A stretch of DNA of 64,000 nucleotides from Aporrectodea caliginosa (GCA_020284085.1 JACEVL010000145.1:1111983-1175982), one strand, 5' to 3'. Counted from the first letter of the stretch, positions 12,440 through 24,905 are shown. The notes: generated by a model from the letters alone, not told the origin. Numbers and translations are program-made.

Positions 12440-13330
12440 ATATCCATGGACGACTTCTTTTCGACTGTTGATTTTTATTTAAAATGTGTTATGTCATAAT
12501 AATAAGAACCCGATGTTAGAAAATTATAAACATTACTCATTGGTTAATGAATATTCATATTACAATATTACTATCATTCAACTTTAGTTCTTCAATATAA
12601 TTGCATAATGGTATGGCTTGGTTAAGGTACATGAACAGTTTAAAGGAATACCTTAATCAATTATAATACATGTATGCTTTGTTAGTTAATGAAATTTGTC
12701 AGGACATAATAATCACAGACAGTATGAGATACTTTATGTTGCAAAAATATTGAATATTAGTGAAATTGTAAAGCTCTGTTTCGACACCTTTAATGGTGTT
12801 GTTCGGATGCTATAAGTTTCTTGTTCTGATTGTATTGTATATTTTCTGTATTGTCGTCAACGGCCTTTGATGTCGTAAGCAGTGTTACAACTCCTATGTT
12901 TTTCCTCCAAGATCTATGTTTTTTTGGCCTCGTCTATATCTTTCTATGTTTTTTTTTTCAGAAATCTATGTTTTTTTTCATGGAAGCTAAGAGTGAGTTT
13001 TTTTGAGCAATTTCTATAAAAAAGTACTTTTTCAGCAATTGTTATTGCGATATGAGTGGTATTTTAGATATTTTTTCCATGTGATGACGTTTTTTTTTTG
13101 CTTGTCAACTTTTTTTGGGAGATTTTGGAAAAAAATTGCTAACATTTGGACTTTTTTGGACCTCCACGCTCAACAAAAGCTCTGATTTTACACGCAATTC
13201 CTTAAAAACCGTGTCTATGGTTTTCTATGTTTTTTTTAGCGGATATCTATGTTTTTCCAAAAATGTTGAGTGGTAACACTGGATGTCATAAGACGACGTT
13301 AAACTATGGTCAAATAAAAATAATTCTGAT
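12440..13330. repeat. Long dispersed repeat, copy A (interrupted)
   Basis: 12440-12879 plus 13282-13320 is ~90% alike to 43865-44320 (GACTGTTGATTTTTATTTAA, GGTATGGCTTGGTTAA, GACACCTTTAATGGTGT, GTCGTCAACGGCCTTTGATG). The hAT MITE 12880-13281 sits inside this copy only. A reverse relative of its right end is at 11590-11755. Confidence 0.85.
12880..13281 (+). mobile_element. hAT-like MITE, T-rich
   Basis: 402 bp bounded by CAGTGTTACAACT and AGTGGTAACACTG (12 of 13 inverted match). It interrupts a repeat whose uninterrupted copy is at 43860-44320. The flanks are an 11-bp near-perfect direct repeat (GATGTCGTAAG / GATGTCATAAG), where 8 bp is usual for hAT. The interior is rich in CTATGTTTTTT motifs. 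No transposase. Confidence 0.75.
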
Positions 13331-13427
13331 GTGTGTTCACAGGTCTTACATAACGCATGTTCAAATGGCAAGTAAAGCGCTCAAAGTGTCAAGCTAGTCC
13401 GGCTGCAGTCATGGGTATGAAGTGGTA

Positions 13428-13600
13428 TGAAGTGTTAGCGACTTCATTTTCTTAACCTCGGTTTATGAGGGCGGATGGCCAATCTTCACCCTTGCTGTCT
13501 CATCTTCCCACCGACAGTGTCCGGTCAGCGTACTCATTAGAGCTGAGTTGGCAATGGGGTGCACATGAGCGCACTTTCTGTCTGTCTGTCTGTCTATCTA
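13428..13600 (-). mobile_element. tRNA-derived SINE family 2 remnant
   Basis: GGTATGAAGTGTTAGCGACT, CTCATCTTCCCACCGACAGT and GCTGAGTTGGC are the body of family 2 in reverse. The head end is replaced by a (TCTG)n/(TCTA)n run (13580-13637). Confidence 0.7.
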
Positions 13601-14399
13601 TCTCTGTATCTCTGTATCTCTGTCTCTCTCTCTCTGCTCGTCTGGCAGCTCAATCTTAATCTTCGCAACATGATATCCTTCGAAAACCTCCCTAACTTGA
13701 CGCAGATTTCGTGAATAAGCTGGATCCATGCGCTTATCCTGCGACCAGAGCCTTAGTGATTTTCGATGTTAAGATTACAATCACGTGTTTCATTTTCTTC
13801 GGCGGTTGAAGTCCTGGACTATCAGCCGATTGGTCAGAAGTTCGAATTCCAACGAGGGCAGAAACTTGCCCAAGACTCCCTAAACACTTCAGCCACAAAA
13901 TGGGTACGGAACACTGTCCGTAGACAGTACAGACGGCGAGGGCGCGGTGTGTAACTGAACATTTATATAGCGCCCCTTCAGAGGCGCTCTCTGCGCTAGC
14001 CTATATGTAGTATGATGTTAAATGTCATTGCGAACGAATAACATTATATCAGTTAGGAAAACAACGCACAGAAGGAGTCACCAGAGGCGAGCCCACGCAC
14101 ACACGAGGAACCAACCAACGGATTCCCGTTGACAGCTGACAGATGGCATGGATGTTTAGAGTATGCCCACCACCCTTCATAGGCCGAGGCCCAGAGAATT
14201 ATGATTATGAGATTTCATATCCCACGATTGCCAATCGGAGCTGGCTCATGGACTGCTGCTCTTCCTCCTCCTCCTTCTTTTCCTCCTTCTCCTTCCTTGT
14301 CCTACTTCTTGCCGTCACTCCTCCTCCTTGTCCTCCTCCCTCCTCTTCCTCTTCCTTCTTCTGCTTCTCCTTCGTCCTCCAATGCAGCGAATCCTCCTC

Positions 14400-14918
14400 C
14401 TCCCTCCTCCTCTCCTCCTCCTCCTCGACCCTCCTCTTCTTCTTCTTCTTCTTCTTCTTCTTCTTCTTCTTCTTCTTCTTCTTCTTCTTCTTCTTCTTCT
14501 TCTTCTTCTTCTTCTTCTTCTTCTTCTTCTTCTTCTTCTTCTTCTTCTTCTTCTTCTTCTTCTTCTTCTTCTTCTTCTTCTTCTTCTTCTTCTTCTTCAA
14601 ATTCTTCTTCTTCAAATTCTTCTTCTTCTTCTTCTTCTTCTTTCTTCTTCTTCTTCTTCTTCTTCTTCTTCTTCAAATTCTTCTTCTTCAAATTCTTCTT
14701 CTTCTTCTTCTTCTTCTTTTCTTCTTCTTCTTCTTCTTCTCCTTCTTCTTCAATTCTTCTTCTTCTTCAAATTCTTCTTCTTCTTCTTCTTCAAATTCTT
14801 CTTCTTCTTCAAATTCTTCTTCTTCTTCTTCAAATTCTTCTTCTTCTTCAAATTCTTCTTCTTCTTCTTCAAATTCTTCTTTCTTCAAATTCTTCTTCTT
14901 TCTTTCTTTCTTTTGTCT
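14400..14918. repeat. (TTC)n tract with periodic CAAATT interruptions
   Basis: About 180 bp of pure TTC then ~320 bp in which TTCAAATTC recurs at 20-27-bp spacing. Polypyrimidine/polypurine, so triplex-prone. All long frames here are artefacts. Confidence 0.97.
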
Positions 14919-15188
14919 CCATCTATCAATAATGAATTTCCACAGAGCAGTTCATGGTAGCGTCGAGTGAAAACTCATTCAGGACTCAATCCCTTAGAAT
15001 TTTCGAAAATCGAGGTCGAAATCCAAATGCGAAACCAGAAGCCATCTATCGAACGTCTTCGATATTCTTTTCATTTAATTCAATTTCCAATTCAATTCGC
15101 CAGGTGTCATCACAAAATTATTGATCCTTGCAAAAGGCATTTAGCGTAGCATCGATAACTTCAACTTGGATGCTGTAACTTCGACGAC

Positions 15189-15261
15189 GCCTTCGTAGCT
15201 CAGTGGTTAGAGCACTGGTCTTGTAAACCAGGGGTCGTGAGTTCAATTCTCACCGAGGGCT
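15189..15261 (+). tRNA. tRNA-Thr (anticodon TGT)
   Basis: A 73-nt cloverleaf with no intron. Acceptor stem GCCTTCG/CGAGGGC pairs with one G-T. D arm GCTC..GAGC. Anticodon stem CTGGT/ACCAG encloses loop CTTGTAA with TGT at positions 34-36. T arm GTGAG-TTCAATT-CTCAC. Discriminator T. A-box (TAGCTCAGTGG) and B-box (GTTCAATTC) are intact. No SINE body follows, so this looks like a genuine tRNA gene. It reads ACA (Thr) codons. Confidence 0.9.
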
Positions 15262-15811
15262 GGCAGATTTTATACGCGTTGCAGACTCAAACCCACAACA
15301 ACCGTTAGTGAAATAATTATACTTTAGGAGGAGGAGATTTATGAAAGAGATGAGCAAGAAAATTATGACGAAGAGGAGGAGTGCAGAGGAAGAGAATAGG
15401 AAAGAGGAGGAATAGAAACTAGGTGACGGAGGAGAATGAGAAAGTGTGGTTGAATGAGCTGGACCAATTGCGTAGAACAGTCTTCGCAACTACGTGAAGA
15501 ATTCGCCATCTCTGGAGACATTTCAATCACATCTGAACAATCTTCATAATTAACCATTATGTTCTTTTAAGTCAGCTCTTATGGACACCGTAAGGGCTGT
15601 ACAGTTAACGTCGACTTTCTCAGACAAACTATTATAATTAATCAACTGGTCTCAGTTTTAGAAAAGCACAGGATATAGTTGAATAGGAATCCTTTTAAAG
15701 GTGTCTGTTAGCGCTGACCCAATAATAGCATTCGCTGTTCAAGGACATCTTACAGACGCCCTGTATGAGGCCGAAACCTATAATGACCCTTAATCTTATA
15801 GTATAGTTTTT

Positions 15812-15812
15812 A

Positions 15813-15896
<84 letters not shown>

Positions 15897-16007
15897 CAGT
15901 AGCAGTAGCAGTAGTAGCAGCAGTAGTAGTAGTAGTAGCAGGTAGTAGCAGTAGCAGTAGCAGTAGCAGTAGCAGTAGCAGTAGCAGTAGTAGTAGTAGT
16001 AGTAGTT
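15812..16007. repeat. (AGT)n/(AGC)n microsatellite
   Basis: AGT and AGTAGC repeats, imperfect. Confidence 0.95.
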
Positions 16008-16449
16008 ACAGATTTACGACACTGTTCCAGTTTTCTTTCAACAAGCTTTGGACTGGTAGGGTAATGGCGTACTTTAATTTTAACGAAGTTTTAGGTGGTT
16101 TGTTAATTATGATAAACGTAGCCCTCCTCCTTTCTCCAGCATTTAAACACCTTTAAATTGCTTCTTTCATGGACTATATACTTGTAATTTTCGTTCAATC
16201 GCCAATTACCAGACACGCATACAATAGGTCGGTTAGTTGATGTTTAACGACACCGTCGACACGGTTTCATATACGCCAAAAATAACTTATGTCGACGTCA
16301 ACGACCTATGTTGCCATAAGATGTCGTTAAACTCTGGATTCTATCCTCCTAACAAAGATGATTAGCGTCACCCTCCCTTTCTGTATGCTTGCGACTGGCA
16401 CTGCAAGAGTATGAGCAGTGTCTACGTTAGACGAGCAGTACGGAGTCTG

Positions 16450-16540
16450 GATGGATGGATCCACAGTTTAACGGCAGCTTATGACAACATAGGCCGTTGC
16501 CGCCGACAAAGATTATTTTTGGCATATTACAGCTCTACAG
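16450..16540 (+). repeat. ~85-bp dispersed repeat, copy 2
   Basis: Same unit as 10755-10845 with a one-base shorter T run. Confidence 0.85.
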
Positions 16541-17154
16541 TAGTTGATTCGTGATTGGCTGATTAGTCACTCTTTAACAACGCTGAGACATAACAAAGAT
16601 GATTTGAGTCACCCTCCTCCTTTATCCACGCTTGGGACTGGCACTACCGAATAGTTGGTTAATTGGTGTTCTGTCGCTGTCGTTTACTTAAGCTGTGAAT
16701 TACTTGACAAGTTTCAGATAGAGATAACTAATAATATTTGTTACATTAGATGAAGACTTAGATAAAGTGCAGTATATATATAGCTGAAGAGAAGTCCGTT
16801 TTAAGGGTGTTTTGTTGGAGCTGAAATATAAATAGCACTGTATGTTTAACGGCATCTAACGTACAGCACTGTTGCCATCGACCTTCAACCTTAATCTTTA
16901 TATGTAAGGTTCACCCTGTGACAATTCTTTGAAAACCTGAGTAAATTTATAAAATACAAAGCACTGCATGACCTCATGTTATTCTACATCTCTGACTTCT
17001 GCGCTGTATACATGTGGAGACACTCAGATAACCGCTCAATACTTGTCTTCTTAAAACAATCATGTGACTGGCATTGATTTTTAACGCTCATATACAGCGC
17101 CTTTTTCTTCGGCCTGTGTTCCACTACAGCGCTATATAAGTCACGTCATTCCTA

Positions 17155-17470
17155 TCAATATTGTTATTAGTGTTATTGTTGTTATCATGGTTATTGCTAT
17201 AATAATTATTATTAATATTCCTTATTATCATAAATAATGCTGTTATTATTATTACTGTTATAATCGTTATTGTTATTGTTATTGTTATATTTGTTGTTGC
17301 TGTTGCTGTTGCTGTTGTTATTTTGGTTGCTGTTGTTTTTGCTGTTGCTGTTGTTGTCGTTGATGTCGTCGTCGTAATTGCCATTATTTTAGTCGTCAAT
17401 GTTTTTATTATTATCATTATTATTGTTATTATTATTGTTTTTATTGTTGTTGTTGTTGTTGTTACTTTTG
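17155..17470. repeat. Degenerate (TTA/TTG)n tract
   Basis: Mixed ATT, GTT, GCT triplets over ~310 bp. Confidence 0.85.
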
Positions 17471-17655
17471 CAATTATTAGCAGGAACTGTTAATTTCGAT
17501 CATAAATATCAGAATATCGACATCGACACCTATTATAATTATGTCTCTTCGATGCTTTATATATAGCAGAATCGACGTACGATGTAAAGGTGTCTATTAC
17601 AGCGGTGTCGATAACAAGATAAAGTATTAAACGCCATCTTACAGTTGCTCTAGAT

Positions 17656-18192
17656 CAGCGGTTTTCAAACTCAATTTTTTTTATTGTACAACCAGGGAAA
17701 AAATCGAATGTTGGCATAGGCTACCACCAGCAAAGGTCAGATCAAAAACGACAGGAGAGCTCAAAGTCCCCATCAATTAATTATTGGGGGGGACATCGTA
17801 AGTTCTCTTGCAGGGTCTGGGGCGGGTATTTGAGACGTAGGTTGACAAATAAAATTTAATATATAATTTTAAGTATATAATCGTGTCGACAAAAAGGAAA
17901 GATGAAATCACTATTAGAAAGTGTTAATGTGAGCCGTGGGCTTGTTTCTACAAGAACAGATTTACAATATCTGGTTTAATTTTGTCAATTTCAAACGCAA
18001 CGCTTTGTTCCGCATTTGTTTCTGATCGCAAGCATAGTTGAAAACCAGTTTTTAAAAGAAGCGCATGGTAGAATTATCAATGAAAGATGGACATAAACTC
18101 TTGGGAAATTTCTTTCTTTCATTTTTCGCGAACCAGTTAGCGACACCTGGCCTACCACTAATGGTACGCGTACCATCGTTTGTAAACCGCTG
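17656..18192 (+). mobile_element. hAT-like non-autonomous element with 8-bp TSD
   Basis: 537 bp, ends CAGCGGTTTTCAAACTC and its inverted partner (CAGCGGTTTACAAACGATGG read inward from the right). The target-site duplication CTCTAGAT is exact on both sides (17648-17655, 18193-18200). No transposase frame. Confidence 0.88.
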
Positions 18193-18264
18193 CTCTAGAT
18201 CGTGCTGCCATCGACCTTAAACCTTAATAGCGCCATCTGGTTCAAAGACGACTTTTCTCTTAGA

Positions 18265-18780
18265 TATTAAGTAAGTAAGTATATCCTTTATTGAAAAACC
18301 AACTGCTAACCGCATTTTGGTGTACAAAGATCATCAAATATAAAAAAAATTAAGTATAAAGCATCCGTGTGACAAATGTTTTACGAGATAGAGAGTTTGC
18401 CTTAGGTATTATTCTATTGTGGGTTCTGGGGCGTAGCGAGTATGAAACAGTTTTCACGGGAGGCAGTAGTTGATGTAATACATGTGCAGGGTTGCTGATG
18501 ATGGTAGAAAAGAGGTTAGAGTCTGCTTTTCTGCAAAGTTGCTCGAAACTTTGGTAGAATTCCGGTAGATAACGAGACCGGACCAGTCGCCGTATAGTTG
18601 CCTGAAGACGAGAGCGTCCCTCTGCCCCCACAAAGTCACACCACGCCGGGGCCGCATAGAGCATCCGCGACACTATGGTAGCATTTGTTACATCACACAG
18701 AGATTGGCCCTTTAACCCGTGTGCTGTTAGAACGCGGAGGGCATACATTGACTGTCTAGCCTTAATGACAATGTTACATT
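18265..18780 (-). mobile_element. LINE RT C-terminal fragment with TTAC-type tail
   Basis: A - strand frame with LRVLTAHGL, NATIVSRMLYAAPAW and a terminal SLRPRTHNRIIPKA. This is the C-terminal part of a non-LTR RT ending near a 3' terminus that reads AATAAAGGATATACTTACTTA on the - strand. The same family occurs on the + strand at 26917-27320 (ALRVLRANGL, TTISRLLYASP, ALRPRPHEFELP). Confidence 0.75.
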
Positions 18781-18789
18781 GACTGTCTA

Positions 18790-20150
18790 GAATTGTTTAA
18801 TGACACCAATGTTGTTAACATGTAACTTTTGGAAGTCGAAGTTGAACTAATTCTCTGGATCAAAGTGACACCTAGGATCTTCATGTGCTGTTACCCTGGC
18901 GAGGCCCGATGTAACTTTTGGAAAGATCAACACCCAACCCTCTCATTGGTCGACGAACTATCATCTCTTGGATCTTAGAATGATTCAGTTTTAAATTGCA
19001 AGAATCAATTAAGCTTATGTAATTTTGGTTTAACGACACTGTGTAACGAAGCAGATGGTAGTCTTGTGACGTGTCCTTCGGCAAGGTTTCAGACTCTATA
19101 AAGTATCAGAAACATAGAGTTAAAGGTGTCCAAACGCACCGTAGCATTAAGGGTTTTCAACATGTTGTTTGCTTTCCCCCGAAGGTTCAATAGGGATAAA
19201 ATCCAACAGTTTAACTACATATTATTCATTAGAAGCCGTTGACGTCGTTACGAAACGTATTTTTACAGGAAGCAATTGAAAAAAAATTACGATAATAAAT
19301 GGCGTCTGAACAGATCGAAATATTAACCGTAGTTTGTGTTTTAGCGACATTTTCGTAAAGTTGTCTATTTCTGTTGCCATCAACACAACAATAAGCGTCC
19401 ATTTTACACGTGACCATTATATTGCATGAACAACATATTTATTTACTTTTAAATAACATGGGAAGGTGTGATTTCGAGGTGTTTAACAAGACGTGGATAT
19501 GAGTGCTTTGAGAAATCCCACTTCTGTTTTCGTTCGCTTTCAGCTAGTCAAAAGATTCGTTAGCTGCTGTTTAACGAAGCTGTATCATAATAAAAATGAT
19601 TAATGTCGCTCCCCTCCTTTATCCAGGCTTGGGACTGGCACAACATGGCACCACTGGCACAACGTGCAGTAGCAGATTTAATACAGCTCACGGTGGTACT
19701 GGATATAGAGTTTAACAACAAACAAAGGCTGTATCATAACAAAAGGCTCTTTACGAGAGAAATTATTTCAAACAGTTCTCACCGTTCCGATAGATAAAAG
19801 GCAACATCACTGGCGTGAAGAGCAGAAAATGAAGTTGGAAGCTGGATCGATTCCCGCTATCCCAAAAGTGCGACTCAGCCTTCCATTCTCCAGACGGAGT
19901 TGGAAAAATGAGTAGTAGGACAGATGGGCGCCTTGCATGGCCGCCAAACAGTTAAATTCGACTTTTGTTAAACCTGTTGGCGTCTATCACTACTGTGTCG
20001 TGTAATCTTACTGCGTACTTGTCAGTTTGAAATAATAAAGAAGAATATAATTATTATCAGAGGACAATGTCATTGTTGACGACATTGTGTGAATTCTTAG
20101 ACCGTTGACTTTGACATCTGTTGAGAAGCTGCCGATTGGTGGCCAGTTGT
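18790..20150. other. No gene; scattered copies of the dispersed motifs
   Basis: GTTTAACGACACTGTGT-type and AAAGGTGTC-type motifs at 19028, 19120, 19205, 19350 and 19570-19640. No exon-like frames. Confidence 0.55.
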
Positions 20151-20606
20151 GGCCGTCCATAAATGACGTCACGCACCTGGGGAGGGGCGAGGGTGGTCGA
20201 AAATTTGTGACGATGTGTGACATAGGGGTGGGGGTGTCTGAGAGGTGCGACGTCACACCAGGTCTATGTAATTAAATTTAACAATTAACAACAATTTAAT
20301 TTTAACAATAACAACACTAATTGTGAGTATAAAATTTTCATCATTTTCGTATTATTTTAATGGATACGGGCACCATTATTAATAATTTTCTAATTATTTC
20401 AATATTTGATCACCGTTAGATTTTAAAATATACATGCTCTCCCTATTTGTTCCACGAAAGAGCATTTTGCTTCGCCCTGGTTTTGGGGGGGGTCAGAGCT
20501 TTGTGACGCCATTTTTCAAGCAGTGTTACTTTTTGTGACGAAGGGTGACGAGGAGGAGGGTGGTTCAAAATCGGCTAAAATTGCGTAACGTCACTTATGG
20601 ACGGCC
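20151..20606 (+). mobile_element. MITE with GGCCGTCCATAA TIRs
   Basis: 456 bp, ends GGCCGTCCATAAATGACGTC and inverted GGCCGTCCATAAGTGACGTT. The subterminal regions carry clustered GTGACG and GGAGGGTGGT-type motifs. No TSD was clear. A related, more degraded element seems to lie at 50020-50330 (CCGTCCGTTACGTCACGC .. GTGTGACGTCACACATGG). Confidence 0.7.
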
Positions 20607-20697
20607 CCTTGCTGCTTTAAAAAGGAGCGCATAATGCAGCTCTAATTCTAATAGTCGATCATGTTGAGCTAGTTTTGATATTAGATGCTTGTTGGGA

Positions 20698-20780
20698 ATG
20701 GGATCCACAGTTTAACGGCAGCTTATGACATCATAGGCCGTTGCCGCCGACAAAGATTAGTGTTTGGCATATTACAGCTA
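20698..20780 (+). repeat. ~85-bp dispersed repeat, copy 3, joined to a 40-bp-stem hairpin
   Basis: Same unit. It runs straight into the hairpin 20779-20871. Confidence 0.85.
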
Positions 20781-20871
20781 ATCGTTTCTTGCGCACACCA
20801 TATATTTATAATTTCATTTGACGCCAGATTGAATGAAATTACAAATATATGGTGTGCGCAAGAAACGATTA
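20779..20871. repeat. Hairpin: 40-bp stem, 13-nt loop
   Basis: The left arm 20779-20818 (TAATCGTTTCTTGCGCACAC..) and right arm 20832-20871 match at 39 of 40 positions. It is followed by AAAAGGTGTCTAAA, the recurrent terminal motif of the dispersed repeats. Confidence 0.92.
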
Positions 20872-21810
20872 AAAGGTGTCTAAATGCTAGATTAAGGAAG
20901 AGGTTGGAGACGCTAATCAATTTTCTTATGATCTAACGTCATTAAACGGCGACTAACAGTTATACCAGTCAAATAAGTGTTGCGCAACTGTTTGTCGATG
21001 ACGAACAAAAAGGATTTAAAGGTGTCTAAAAACTTGATAAAGGTGGTGTGCAGTTTACCAACCTATAAAGGTGTCTACATGTAAAATATGTAATGTAATG
21101 TAATGTAACAAAACATTTATAAAGCGCCACTTAAGAGTCTCTCAGAAGCGCTCAACACGTGGCCATCAAACAGCTGAAAAAATGCGTCTTTAACAGTTTA
21201 GAGAAAACCATAATATTACTTCTTGTCTTCGCTTTTCCCAAAAAAGTGTAATCAGTTGTAAAATGCTACGCAAATGGTTGCAAATGTTCGAAAATAATTT
21301 CTGCCAACCAGATAGACGACACTGCCTTATATGGGATGGTGCCAGTCCGAAGCATCAGTAAGAAGAGGGTGACTATATTCACCTTCGCTTGTGCTCTTAC
21401 TCAAAATAAATAGCGCCTAAAAACGCAAAATGCAACATTATGGACACATTTCTAGTCGATCAGCTTGGTACTCTTTAAACTCCAACAGTAGCGCTTTAAG
21501 GTGGTGCCAGTCTCAAGCCTAAATAAGGGGAGGACGACGTCAACCAATGCACCCATCAGATGTCGTAAAAACTTGAATCTGCAAGTACTGCCACGTGCGA
21601 ATAATTGAAATATCGATAAAAAGAGAATACATCAAAATGTCGTAAGCAGTCCAATCTACGGCTGAATTTAAACACCTTTTAATTGTGTCTCCCAATCACT
21701 ATATATATCGATTTTAATTTCGTTCAGTATCTCATCATTAGGCTCATATCCACTCATATCCACTTTAGCATGAGGGTCGTGCAAATAACAAAATCTACGG
21801 TCGACGTTAA

Positions 21811-22772
21811 CCCTAGGGCTACCAAGCTTTTTGTAACACGGACTACCAAGGGGGTGGTTACCACCCCCCCCTGGATTTCGTGTTTGGTTTTACATATCAT
21901 AACTTGTAATATAGCATTGGATTCAGCATTCATTTCTGCACAGAATGGTGTATTTAGTTGTACATTATGTGAATGCACCTCGAAATTACATCACTTTTAA
22001 CAATTGGACCCATTAATTAGCAATTTTGTATATTATTGCGTACATTTTGTACTTTTTGGATAAACAAATATAAGATTATGTGTGTTTTGAAACTAATCTA
22101 TGTATAAAAGATACACAAAATCATCCCTACACATGTTTATATAGTATAAATGTACATCCATACATATATATCCATACATATATATCGGTTTACGTTATAA
22201 CGCTGTATTCAGCCATTTTCACACAGATTACGCGTATTATTATTTATTTTGATCACTTCCGGTATTCAAAAGACAAAGATGTAGGTATGCAAATGAAGCC
22301 CTTCATTCCCTCTAAAGAATGGTGTCTTTGTTTCTCTTCCAGGAAGACAAATGAATACGCTACAGACAAAAAACTAAGGGGGAGTCCTTCCATTCAGCCA
22401 TTTTTCACGCATGTTACGCGTATTATAATTTATTTTGAGCACTTCCGGTTGTCTCAGGTCAACTCAGTGACCATAGAAATGTAGCCCCACATTCCCTCTA
22501 TAGAATGGTATAATTTGTGTCTCTTAATATTAAATGACGGATAAGATATAGTCGAAAATCTAGGGGGGGTGGTATCCACCCCCCCTGGTACCTCGGGTAT
22601 ATTGGGTATAACTTTTGAACGGTGTGAGATATCATCTCACATTTTACCTCAAAACGTGTGCAAATGAACCCCCTACAGCTACCTAAAAGGTCAAATTTTT
22701 ATTCCATACGGAAAAAGTTTGAGATGAAAAAAACCTAGGGGGAAGTGCTCCTAACCACCCCCCCCTGTGGTC
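21811..22772. mobile_element. piggyBac-like or related insert with C-tract palindromes
   Basis: It begins TTAA-CCCTAGGGCTACCAAG and contains GGGGGTGGTTACCACCCCCC, GGGGGGGTGGTATCCACCCC and GTGCTCCTAACCACCCCCCC. The second copy of the segmental repeat (29.47 kb) reads TACGGTAGACGTTAAAGGC with nothing inserted. A partial relative at 37515-37575 also begins TTAA-CCCTCGGGCTACCAAG. Two ~185-bp degenerate units (22200-22570) repeat inside. The right border is uncertain. Confidence 0.5.
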
Positions 22773-24609
22773 GACGCTAAGGACGTTGGCTGCCGTATAA
22801 ATTATTGATGTGTCTTTGTTATAAGAGCGTTGTTGCATCTGCTATTGTTGTCGTTTCATCTATTGCATCTCTATCATGTATGACTCCGATGTGTTGTTGA
22901 TAATCTTGTTCTCAGTTGTTTAAATAACTTTGGGATATTCCGTATTTCTCATATTTCTTTCTTTTTGTTGATTTCTGTTAAGTTCTGTATTGGAAGTTTT
23001 ATTATTAGGTGACCTCCTCTTTTTTCAGTTTTTTTGTAGTTTTCTGAGCAACCGCGAGACACCCTCCATCGCCTAAGACGAACTCCTCTGTGTTCTCCAA
23101 TTCATGTGGTTTGCCTAACCTCCCGTCAACATTCGGCGTTTGTTCATGGCATATGTTGACTGCTTTGTGGACCGTAAGTCAGCGTTTTGAAGAACTTTGC
23201 CTTATCATCTGAAGCAGTTATCAGCCAACGACCGATTCACTCCAATCTTTAGCCTTTCAACAGATGAACTATAATTATCCACCGGTTCCTTATTCAATTC
23301 CAGTTACTAGTCAGTAATCCACCTCTTTTCTAGTTTCTTGTAATTGCAGAGAGTAATTAGCGTCCGTTCTCTCGTCGTTGCTTCTTATAGATAACACTCA
23401 ACGTTTGACTCATTGACGCTGAGGACGACGCTGTGTCCTGAGTACAACATTAGCGCCTTCTTCTCTCTTATAGGCCTATATTTCGCACCATTATTTTCAT
23501 TATCTTCTTTTGTTTGTCAAACGATCGACTCTTCCGCGGTAGAGGACATTTCTGAATGTCACGTATATCGGTTGTAAGTTTCGCGTCTTTTTCCTTGTCA
23601 TCTGTTTCTGATGAAACAATGATAGCTCTTCCAATTTGAAGTTTAAACTCTTCCGAACACAGTCAACATCCATGCATGTATATAGCCGCGTTCGACCACT
23701 GAAGGCGAATGATAGGCTAGTTGTTGTTTACGGCGTTGTGTCATAAGAGAGATGATTAGCGTCGCCCTCCTTCGCCCGGGCTCTGGACTGGCACTATCAA
23801 AATACGGGTAGTGGTGTATTTGATTGGTTAGTTACTGCTTAACGACGCTTGCAGGCAATAATGATGATTAGTCCCACCCTTCTGCTTAATTTCACGTTTG
23901 GGACTGGTACTACCAGAGTACGGGCAGTGAAGTATAGTTCCCTTGTATGGTTCTCAATGCACCAGTTAATCGTTGCCTAAATCCAACACAGTAAATGGTT
24001 GGTTAGCTGTTGTTCAACGACACTGTGTCATAACAACTACGATGAGCATCGCCCTCTCCTTACTTGCGGCTTGGAACTGGCATTACCTCAGGTAGGGTAG
24101 TGGCGGAGTTGATCATATAAGGCCTCTAAAACATGTATAAGGTTACTGCTGTAAGTAGGGCTATAAGTTATTAATTACATTGCAGCCTAATATTGGCCGC
24201 AGCAATGGAGGTTTAGCGACGTGTGACGCAGAGGTTTCTATTTCTTTTGTCATTAAGTGTTGTCCATTGTTTAGCAATGTCATATGGCGTAACGTCGAAC
24301 CTCCCTTACATGTCACCAGTATCTACAACGAGTTAATAATTGAACGAAAATTACAAATATTTATAGCTTCATGGAGAACTGATTTAAAGGTGTTTAGAGA
24401 GAGCTGAACGTTTGAGCAAACTTTTTTGTTTTGCAAACATTTTTTCTTTTCCTGAGAGTTACATATATTTAATTAGCAAAAATTTTTGGCAAAAAAAGTT
24501 GCCCATTTGTTGCATTCTCTAGGTTCTTGGCGCTATTCACTTTACAAGAAACACGGGACTAAACGAAGGTGCTGAGATTGCAGCGTAAAAAACGAAGGTG
24601 ATAGGTAGC

Positions 24610-24905
24610 AATGTAATTAAATTTAACAATTAGCATTCCAGATCCCCGGTGCCGCGATCGAGAAGTCCCGACTAGTAGGCCTACGGCTGGTGGTTCGAAA
24701 GCAGGGAACAATCAAGTAATTTTGCGAGGCAGACCCGAGTGCCAGCCAACCAGTTTGAGTGCCAACTGGAAGGCACAGTTCGGCAATGTAGTCCGCAGCA
24801 GTGCCAGTCATAGCCTTCGAACACAGCGTAGCGATCTTCAGTTGAATCCTATTAGCAACTGGAAGCCAGTGGAGCTCACGTCGCATGTAGTCGGATATGT
24901 ATGAA
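24610..24905 (-). mobile_element. LINE RT C-terminal fragment, segmental-repeat copy 1
   Basis: The - strand encodes MRRELHWLPVANRIQLKIAT and a downstream FSIAAPGIWN, the thumb region of a CR1-like RT. Closely related antisense fragments lie at 27795-28105, 32500-32912 and 37575-37670, each in the same relative position of a larger repeated block. Confidence 0.75.

Noticed and set aside
14143..14970. Frames of 130-275 codons of poly-Ser/Phe/Leu, and poly-Glu/Lys on the other strand
   Set aside because: Six-frame readings of (TTC)n; no non-repeat coding part.
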